Assembly: GCA_020793555.1 (NCBI GenBank) | Contig: DQIO01000262.1 | Span: forward strand, 1 to 11,449 | Origin: Methanosarcinaceae archaeon | GTDB lineage: Archaea; Halobacteriota; Methanosarcinia; Methanosarcinales; Methanosarcinaceae | Length of the DNA stretch: 11,449 nucleotides | Direction: 5' to 3' | Part shown: piece by piece, positions 6,313 to 11,449 of the stretch | How positions within the stretch are numbered: the stretch's first letter is position 1 | Layout: every line of letters starts with the position of its first letter | Notes under the pieces: model-generated | The model's database searches: none | The model's input: the letters and a program-made list of their open reading frames with translations, nothing else | What the model was told of the DNA's origin: nothing | Translations under genes and position numbers: made by a program

Positions 6313-6911
6313 TATTTTGCAAGAAATTCATTGAGTATATTGATTGCGTTTTTCTCACGCTCTCCCCCACACTTAGATACAATAGCGGAGTATTCATGGA
6401 TCAATTTCAAATATTTCTCATCATGTGATAACTGATAACGTGTTGCATGAACTGCAGCTTCGATGACCGCATTAAAACCACGATTTGGAGCCTGCACCGG
6501 ACTTCGATTAATATGGGCATGGATTGGAAGAAGTTCTGCAACAAGTGCCTCATGAGATATTTTCATGTTATTGCATTCAAAAACAACCCAACTCAATGCA
6601 TCCTTCAATACCGGGAATTCACGCCCCGACACAGATTCAAAATTAAAATCGGATTCCTCCAAATTCGAAAATGTGGAACGTACAAAAATAACAGGATCAT
6701 TAATAACATTTGCAACCAAATAACCCTCAGAATGTACATTATAGTAAGTGTTCGAACCTTTGAAAAGTCTTGTGAAAATACGGCCACCCTTTCTTATGAT
6801 TCCAATAGGGGCGGCATTTGGCGAACAGTCATGCATTGTTGTAACTATTGTCTCTGATATACCCTCATATATCCCGAATCCATCAAGATCCGGTTGTTTG
6901 GAGCCAGTCAA
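6312..6911 (-). CDS. DUF447 family protein (methanopterin-associated)
   Basis: A 199-residue cytosolic protein of the DUF447 family. The N-terminal half resembles a flavin-reductase-like split barrel, with FGIYEGISETIVTT (12-25) and NAAPIGIIRKGG (32-43). The C-terminal half is helical, with the RGFNAVIEAAVHATR stretch near 143-157. Relatives occur in archaea and, from memory, in the tetrahydromethanopterin gene islands of methylotrophic bacteria next to a CitG homologue, exactly as here. The catalytic role is not known to me; a flavin-dependent or cofactor-binding step in methanopterin synthesis is likely. The start is a TTG at 6911, well supported by GGAGGTG placed 7 nt before it, and overlapping the TGA of the CitG-like gene by 4 nt (TTGA). 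The first ATG would remove 25 residues, including the conserved GIYEGISE. Confidence 0.85.
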   Translation of the reverse strand: MTGSKQPDLDGFGIYEGISETIVTTMHDCSPNAAPIGIIRKGGRIFTRLFKGSNTYYNVHSEGYLVANVINDPVIFVRSTFSNLEESDFNFESVSGREFPVLKDALSWVVFECNNMKISHEALVAELLPIHAHINRSPVQAPNRGFNAVIEAAVHATRYQLSHDEKYLKLIHEYSAIVSKCGGEREKNAINILNEFLAK

Positions 6912-7930
6912 AACCGTGCACCTCCAAGAAAAGCAATGAACAGTCCTGCAATAACAATATCCGCAGTCGAACCCGGATTTATACCCTTTTGCAATAGTTC
7001 ATCATCAAACTCTTCAACTGCCAAACGCACGGAATCAAAATCCATCTTGTGTTGCTCTAATTTCAACAATATATCCCTTGCACGCCCGGATACATAGTCA
7101 GCAGTCAATTCATCAAACTTTGTCTGAATGAATGTATCCCTGTTTTCAGACAATATTTTCATAAATGTATAAACCACAGCATCGTTAATATCTAACTTTG
7201 ATCTGACTGATTTATCCGATTGGCCCAATTCACCAAAATCCACCATGTGCATGATAAGCGTTTTTCCATAATTGGCACACCTTTGAAAACCGTTTACCCA
7301 CTCATTTGCAATTAGGTCATAGCTCCTTGAAATTTCCATAAGATCATACAGGGTAGTGCCATTTTCGTCCAATGTCTTAAGAGAACCAAAATCCTGCAAG
7401 TCAAATTCATCAACGGGATTTACACGAACTTTTGCAGTTTCAAACGACTTATAAAATTCAATTGCATCCTGTGTATCAGTTCCTTTAACAATTTCATGTG
7501 CGCGTGAAACAAGTTCTTCAATAGTAAATTCATGCTCCTTTTGAACAATAACACCAGCTGCCATTGCAAGCGGAACCAAAAGAATGAATGCTCCAAAATG
7601 GGTATTGCCCCCATTCTGCCATTTTGCACTCTCGCGTACTGCACTGTGAATAAGTGAACCTACACCTGTTTGACTCTTTGCCGCATTTTCCATCACAGGA
7701 TGGATACTCACAGCAGATGCCAAAAAGTGCTCAAATCGCGTATCTTCATAATCATGGTTCCTGTCAACATTTCCAGGCTTTGGATATGCCGATACTTCCA
7801 TGACCATTGCAAGCTGTACACAACGTGCAATATAGGATGCCGATGCATCCCCATTTGCATTTAAATTTAACTCAGATAAAGATACGAGATATCTATTTGT
7901 TTTTAATTTCATTGACTGGAATTTTAGCAT
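6908..7930 (-). CDS. CitG-like triphosphoribosyl transferase family protein (methanopterin-associated)
   Basis: Member of the triphosphoribosyl-dephospho-CoA synthase (CitG/MdcB) family. In CitG the reaction moves ribose triphosphate from ATP onto a ribose hydroxyl and releases adenine. Family signatures are EVSAYPKPGNVDRNHD (45-60), the FLASA segment (69-73), and GGNTHFGAFILLVPLA (107-122), matching the PKPG and N-T-H-x-G motifs of the active site. At 340 residues it is somewhat longer than bacterial CitG (about 290), with extra C-terminal helices. No citrate lyase or malonate decarboxylase genes are nearby, so the classical role is unlikely. A role in building the ribosyl-phosphate side chain of methanopterin is the better fit (inference). 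ATG 7930 overlaps the marker 9 gene by 38 nt; ATG 7912 is an equally weak alternative. Neither has a clear Shine-Dalgarno. Confidence 0.85.
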   Translation of the reverse strand: MLKFQSMKLKTNRYLVSLSELNLNANGDASASYIARCVQLAMVMEVSAYPKPGNVDRNHDYEDTRFEHFLASAVSIHPVMENAAKSQTGVGSLIHSAVRESAKWQNGGNTHFGAFILLVPLAMAAGVIVQKEHEFTIEELVSRAHEIVKGTDTQDAIEFYKSFETAKVRVNPVDEFDLQDFGSLKTLDENGTTLYDLMEISRSYDLIANEWVNGFQRCANYGKTLIMHMVDFGELGQSDKSVRSKLDINDAVVYTFMKILSENRDTFIQTKFDELTADYVSGRARDILLKLEQHKMDFDSVRLAVEEFDDELLQKGINPGSTADIVIAGLFIAFLGGARF

Positions 7931-9047
7931 TCTCTAATATATAAATTGAAAGGTCTTTCTTCAACCGCATATATTCCGCACCGGATAAGCCGATCATATC
8001 CAACACCCCATCACGCAAAAAGCATGGTTTTGAGAGTTTACAGCACCATATAAGACTGCCAAAACAGGTGCTATCCCCATATTCAAGTAAGGTTCCCTTT
8101 GCAAATTCCATCTTTAAATTCGCAAATTCCTGTGCAGAAAAACCCAATTTACCGATCTTATTGTGTACTGCACATGATTTCACCGGCAAGCAACAAAAAG
8201 CAAGTGCACGCAGGTCACCTTCGCCGCCGCATATATGCTTTGGTGCATTATACCATCCTTCAGCTTCCTGAAAAGCCGTAATATTATCTACCAATTCAGA
8301 TATGAGATCGGAATTAGAATCGTTCAATACACCCCTTGCAACCGAAATCATGTCTGCACCACGTGCAAGCATATCTTTTGCATCCTTAAAACAGGTAATT
8401 GAATTATTTCCTATTAAAAATATATTCGTTGAATCTCGAATATGGCGAATTGCACGAAGATCAGCACTTAAGACTTCGCCCATAGCATCCACATGTAAAA
8501 TATCCGCACCTGCCGACTCGATAGCCCTTGCCAGATCTATATCATTGACAACGTTTGCACGTATTTTTATTGACAGCACAACACCGGTTTGTTTGATCTT
8601 TCCGATCCAATCGACAAGTCGGGGGATGTCATGCATCAATGCTTCCCCAACCCCAATATCAACCATCTCTTCTTGGCGGCAATGTGCATCCAATTCAAGG
8701 ATTGCTCCCACATCTTTGACTATCTTAGCGGCTTTTAGCAATGGTTCAATTGTTGTACTTCTGACATTGACAGCCACAACACTGTCGCTTTGCACACCTT
8801 CGATCTCGTTCTTCAAAAACTCAAATGGATCGTCAGAAATAAACTCATTCCGATCTCTTGCAATGAGTTTTGATGCGGCGTCATTTGTTTTTTCATCAAG
8901 ATTGAAACTGCCAATGATTACCAAACCTGCACGGTCTGCATGTTCATTAGCAAAAGCACTGTCCGTTATTCCCGCCATTGTGGCAAGTGCAATCGGATTT
9001 TTGAAAGTGACATACCCTGTATGAAGGTCAAATAAATCATCAGTCAT
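7893..9047 (-). CDS. methanogenesis marker 9 protein (Dus-like TIM barrel plus Cys-rich domain)
   Basis: A 384-residue protein found in methanogens, function unknown. Residues about 11-260 look like a dihydrouridine-synthase-type flavin TIM barrel: NPIALATMAGITDSAF (17-32), ELDAHCRQEEMVDIGVGEAL (118-137) with Cys123 where Dus enzymes carry the catalytic Cys, IGNNSI (212-217) and GADMISVARG (230-239) as the phosphate-binding end. The C-terminal domain has eight Cys in two sets: C273, C285, C286, C292 and C328, C335, C336, C342. Each set contains a CCx5C unit, which suggests metal or Fe-S binding. The start has GAGGT 6 nt upstream of ATG. It is the first gene of an overlapping trio with the CitG-like and DUF447 genes, so a role in a methanogen cofactor is likely. 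A tRNA-modifying role cannot be excluded. Confidence 0.85.
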   Translation of the reverse strand: MTDDLFDLHTGYVTFKNPIALATMAGITDSAFANEHADRAGLVIIGSFNLDEKTNDAASKLIARDRNEFISDDPFEFLKNEIEGVQSDSVVAVNVRSTTIEPLLKAAKIVKDVGAILELDAHCRQEEMVDIGVGEALMHDIPRLVDWIGKIKQTGVVLSIKIRANVVNDIDLARAIESAGADILHVDAMGEVLSADLRAIRHIRDSTNIFLIGNNSITCFKDAKDMLARGADMISVARGVLNDSNSDLISELVDNITAFQEAEGWYNAPKHICGGEGDLRALAFCCLPVKSCAVHNKIGKLGFSAQEFANLKMEFAKGTLLEYGDSTCFGSLIWCCKLSKPCFLRDGVLDMIGLSGAEYMRLKKDLSIYILENAKIPVNEIKNK

Positions 9048-9079
9048 GTGTTTACCTCAAAACGATTATTCTTTAAGTT

Positions 9080-9131
9080 AAAGTTGAAGTTTAAAGTTGA
9101 AGTTTAAAGTTGAAGTTTAAAGTCGAAGTTT
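9080..9131 (-). repeat. four tandem 13-bp repeats in front of the marker 9 operon
   Basis: Four adjacent units of AAAGTTGAAGTTT (plus strand); the last has C in place of one T. Partial units continue on both sides (about 9073-9134). On the minus strand each junction contains TTTAAAC. The array ends 33 bp before the ATG of the marker 9 gene, within its leader or promoter. Confidence 0.85.
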
Positions 9132-9202
9132 AAGCTAATATCAGAATTAATTTTAAATTGAAAATTTGATTTATGTCTTCGATTTTGGATGAATAGCACA
9201 TA

Positions 9203-9220
9203 GATACATATTAATGTATC
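9203..9220. promoter_or_regulatory. palindrome in the ccmF-marker 9 gap (possible operator)
   Basis: GATACAT-ATTA-ATGTATC has perfect 7-bp arms. It lies 156 bp upstream of the marker 9 gene and 40 bp downstream of the ccmF C-terminal gene. No U-tract follows on either strand, so an operator is more likely than a terminator. Confidence 0.3.
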
Positions 9221-9259
9221 GGCATGATGATTTTATCAGTTATAAATATGCTACATTCA

Positions 9260-9904
9260 TTATTTCAGTGCTATTTTGCGACCGAGTCTTGATATCCCAG
9301 AGGGATAAAATGACATAAAAGTACCAATACCAATAAGCAGTGTTACCACCCAAAAAACCGGTATGTGATATACACTGTCCCTCATGCTTGCAAAGTCGAA
9401 TATGAAAAGTACTGTGCCAAGGTGCAGTAGAGACGAACCTATCTGAATAAGATAACCTTCACGTTCAAACGTGAGTGCTCCGCTTTTCATTACCGTAAAT
9501 GCAAGGACAACAACCTGTACTGCAATAGACATCAGCAATATGAATGAAATGCCAAGTTCAATCCCACCAACAACTGATACGACCAATGTGAGAAGAAGTA
9601 TGACAAAAGTTGTTTTGATGAGTGCTGTTCGTGGCACAATGCGTTTTGGAATACAAAGACCAAGCGAAAGCAGCAGAACAAGCACGAACGGGTACACATA
9701 CATGTTCATCATGTTTATGTATGCAGGATACTGAATAGTACTTTGCCAGTTTGAGTTTGTGGTGTAAAGATCATAACTGTACCAAACCCCAAAAACACAG
9801 ACAAGCCCAATCATCATTAGTGCTATGAATGTTACGATTATGAGAAAATAATCGTAATTTTTCAGGTTGAAATTGAAATTGGGTTTTGAACTTGTACTGC
9901 TCAT
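9260..9904 (-). CDS. ccmF: CcmF C-terminal half, cytochrome c maturation
   Basis: A 214-residue membrane protein corresponding to the C-terminal part of the haem lyase CcmF. It has about six hydrophobic segments, near 19-41, 70-85, 98-117, 118-139, 152-170 and 183-200. The YINMMNMYVYPFVLVLLLSLG stretch (62-82, given in part) matches the CcmF signature before a periplasmic-side turn, and His161 is in an LLHLG motif. The start is at 9904 (MSSTSSKP), 23 nt after the stop of the N-terminal half. AGAGGGA lies just upstream. The longer frame from 10033 would overlap the upstream gene by 106 nt and is unlikely; an in-frame ATG at 9919 (MKRGIS) remains possible. Together with the preceding gene it would form one functional CcmF on the outer membrane face of a cytochrome-containing methanogen. 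Confidence 0.75.
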   Translation of the reverse strand: MSSTSSKPNFNFNLKNYDYFLIIVTFIALMMIGLVCVFGVWYSYDLYTTNSNWQSTIQYPAYINMMNMYVYPFVLVLLLSLGLCIPKRIVPRTALIKTTFVILLLTLVVSVVGGIELGISFILLMSIAVQVVVLAFTVMKSGALTFEREGYLIQIGSSLLHLGTVLFIFDFASMRDSVYHIPVFWVVTLLIGIGTFMSFYPSGISRLGRKIALK

Positions 9905-9927
9905 TGAGATCCCTCTTTTCATAATAT

Positions 9928-10947
9928 CTATGTCTGTGCCACCGAATGTATCCCCGGAACTACGTAAGTCAAAAGATATGTGAATATCAGCGAGATGAAA
10001 CATACAATCCCAAGAATTGCAGTGACTTCCCACATGCTTTTTCTGTGCAGATGTATTCGCGTGTGCAGGTATGCACTATATAACACCCACATCATGATCG
10101 AACCGTTTATTTTCGAATCCCACCACCAGTCGCCATCCCATGCCAGCACTGCCCACGGATAGCCGATGAGCATTCCGACTGTTAGTAATAGATAACCGAT
10201 CTTTGCATAAGAATATGCGATCTTGTCATATACCTCGTTCTTTTTAAACAGCATGAACACACATGCTGCAAAGGTTACTGCAAATGAGGCATATGCAATG
10301 AAAAGCATTGGCGGGTGAGTCCACATATACATTGTGTTGTAATAATACGTTATACGCCCGAAAAGTTGCATTGCGATCTGCCCCATGATCTGTGGATTCT
10401 GCGCCGCAATAGCCTGTGACCAATTCGTTATCTCCGAATGTACTATTGGTAATGGTTCTGTGAATGGATTCGAATAAAGGTACGTGATGATTACCAAAAG
10501 CGAAAGGATGACATTTAATGACACGATGATTCCCTTTGCACTGTTACGGTATTTTCTTGATATTTGCCATGCAAACAGTGACAAACAAAATGCCCAGAAG
10601 TATACTTTTTCGGTCTCGATCCACAGTGGTATTGCAAATCTTGATGAGGTCAACTCTATCCCGCTTGTCTGGTACATGTACGCGGCCACATATTCAGGAT
10701 ATATAATCTCGATCGTGCTGTATATTTTGAAATGGAACCACATTAGAACCATGAATCCAAGAACGATCAGGATCGTGTTCACCTGAAGCAGTTTGATGGA
10801 ATATTCAATCAGGCGTTCTTCGCGTTTTATTAAATAATAGAGTGACAACAAAAGCAGGATGGCTGATATCAAGGTTGCGTAGGTAAGTATTGGTTGCCCG
10901 AACGTTGAAACAAGCTCACGTGCAGCAAGGTATTCCTGATATCCCAT
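9928..10947 (-). CDS. ccmF: CcmF N-terminal half, haem-handling WWD protein of cytochrome c maturation
   Basis: A 339-residue polytopic membrane protein of the CcmF/CcmC/CcsA haem-handling superfamily. It presents haem for covalent attachment to apocytochromes c outside the membrane. About eight hydrophobic segments are visible. The WWD domain is PWAVLAWDGDWWWDSKIN (264-281) followed by GSIMMW. A conserved His pair is seen at H211 in WTHPPMLFIAY, typical of CcmF, and H295 in AYLHTRIH. This points to CcmF rather than CcmC. It stops where full CcmF (about 600 or more residues) would continue, and the next gene supplies the rest. ATG 10947 is the only conventional start, because an in-frame stop lies 12 codons upstream. 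No Shine-Dalgarno is seen. The other ccm genes (A, B, C, E) are not in the window. Confidence 0.85.
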   Translation of the reverse strand: MGYQEYLAARELVSTFGQPILTYATLISAILLLLSLYYLIKREERLIEYSIKLLQVNTILIVLGFMVLMWFHFKIYSTIEIIYPEYVAAYMYQTSGIELTSSRFAIPLWIETEKVYFWAFCLSLFAWQISRKYRNSAKGIIVSLNVILSLLVIITYLYSNPFTEPLPIVHSEITNWSQAIAAQNPQIMGQIAMQLFGRITYYYNTMYMWTHPPMLFIAYASFAVTFAACVFMLFKKNEVYDKIAYSYAKIGYLLLTVGMLIGYPWAVLAWDGDWWWDSKINGSIMMWVLYSAYLHTRIHLHRKSMWEVTAILGIVCFISLIFTYLLTYVVPGIHSVAQT

Positions 10948-11082
10948 GCAAGGTAGATTGACGTGGAATGTTAAAATATGTATCTATTGGAATAATGAGA
11001 TGTTAAAATTTATTCTGGATGAAACGAATCATAGCAAAAAATATTCACCGCAGGGGACACCCACCTCCTACGGAGTTGAGTG

Positions 11083-11108
11083 CCTGCTACGCCTACAAGG
11101 CGTGCAGG
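11083..11108 (+). other. hairpin upstream of ccmF and next to the second element
   Basis: CCTGC-T-ACGCC, loop TACAA, GGCGT-GCAGG: a ten-base-pair stem with one bulged T. A T-rich run (TGTTTTTTCTC) begins 21 nt later on the plus strand, but there is no plus-strand gene to terminate. The surrounding 10948-11169 gap holds no gene I can support; it must contain the ccmF promoter on the minus strand. Confidence 0.45.
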
Positions 11109-11169
11109 TCGCGGAGAACGCAGAAAGTCGTTGTTTTTTCTCTATCTCTCTGTGGTTTTCCAAACTATT

Positions 11170-11449
11170 CTAGTGTCGCGTAAATCCTCTAATGTCGCAA
11201 GACTGAAGGGGTTAAGACAGATGCAAAAAACGACACGACCGCGCAAGAGCGTGGCACGTTCCTACACCATGAACGCAAAATACAAAACGGTTTTCAAGCG
11301 GCATCATATTTGCAGATATGAGAATTGCATGGTTGGATTTGAGGTTATGGGTTTAGAAGCAGTGGAATCCGCCGCCTACGGCGGAAACGGATGTTCCGTT
11401 TTCTTTAGTTTAGGTCAATTGCTGTGACTTTCTTTTTAGCATCGGCACC
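11170..11449 (+). mobile_element. second copy of the MITE-like element (left part; runs off the window end)
   Basis: From CTAGTGT at 11170 to the window end it aligns with 4848-5123 in the same orientation. The alignment starts at the terminal repeat in both copies; before it the flanks differ. The most similar block (11214-11334 against 4892-5012) differs by scattered single bases. The terminal repeat is more degenerate than in the first copy (CTAGTGTCGCGTAAAT), but TGTCG is kept at the same distance. Both main hairpins are preserved. A frame of 68 codons from the ATG at 11221 is open here but stops after about 44 codons in the first copy. Confidence 0.65.

Noticed and set aside
8302-9024. 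240-codon plus-strand frame opposite the marker 9 gene
   Set aside because: Antisense shadow of a well-supported gene; Ser/Thr/Ile-rich translation without recognisable domains.
9080-9131. Tandem repeats considered as a CRISPR array
   Set aside because: The units are adjacent 13-mers with no spacers, and there are no cas genes.
9905-10033. Extended N-terminus of the ccmF C-terminal gene
   Set aside because: It would overlap the upstream gene by 106 nt, and the extension does not look like protein from this family.
10975-10987. 13-base match (ATAGATACATATT) between the ccmF promoter and the palindrome at 9200-9212
   Set aside because: A few 13-base matches are expected by chance in an AT-rich 11-kb window.
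11221-11427. 68-codon frame in the second element, partly open in the first element
   Set aside because: Differences between copies fall at all codon positions and the first copy stops after about 44 codons, so it is better read as non-coding or decayed.

Overview
The window reads as chromosome of a cytochrome-containing methanogenic archaeon, most likely of the order Methanosarcinales. The reasons are a DmrX-type dihydromethanopterin reductase with two 4Fe-4S motifs, a methanogenesis marker 9 protein, a methanopterin-associated CitG-like/DUF447 pair, and a CcmF cytochrome c maturation protein split into two genes. The sequence is AT-rich by eye. I cannot name the genus.

Layout. (1) 1-567: the end of a mobile element abuts an open frame for an unrecognised acidic protein that has no start codon. 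(2) 703-4823, plus strand: an accessory island of two paralogous zinc-independent MDR oxidoreductases flanking two DUF4386 membrane proteins and a SAM-dependent methyltransferase. It looks like one transcription unit with short gaps and one overlap. (3) 4848-5267: a complete small element of about 420 bp with terminal inverted repeats, lying between convergent genes. (4) 9047-5315, minus strand: marker 9 protein, CitG-like protein and DUF447 protein in overlapping genes, then dmrX after a 292-bp gap with its own likely promoter. (5) 10947-9260, minus strand: ccmF N-terminal and C-terminal halves as two genes. (6) 11170 to the window end: the left part of a second copy of the small element.

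How the genes work together. Segment 4 is best explained as synthesis and reductive activation of the C1 carrier tetrahydromethanopterin/tetrahydrosarcinapterin. DmrX makes the tetrahydro form. The CitG-like enzyme belongs to a family that transfers a ribosyl-triphosphate group from ATP, which suits the alpha-ribofuranosyl phosphate in the cofactor side chain (inference). Segment 5 attaches haem to c-type cytochromes. Segment 2 has no obvious link to methanogenesis and looks acquired or duplicated.

The least expected content is a family of short elements sharing a bipartite terminal repeat (CTAGTGT, 4 nt, TCAAC, 7 nt, TGTCG). Four ends are in the window: one beheads the first gene, two bound the complete element, and one starts the copy upstream of ccmF. 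The internal hairpins of the two long copies are preserved, including a G-C to G-U change inside a stem. Two other unusual points are near-cognate CTG and ATT codons placed exactly 6 nt after good Shine-Dalgarno sequences before the DUF4386 genes, and a 13-bp tandem repeat in front of the marker 9 operon.
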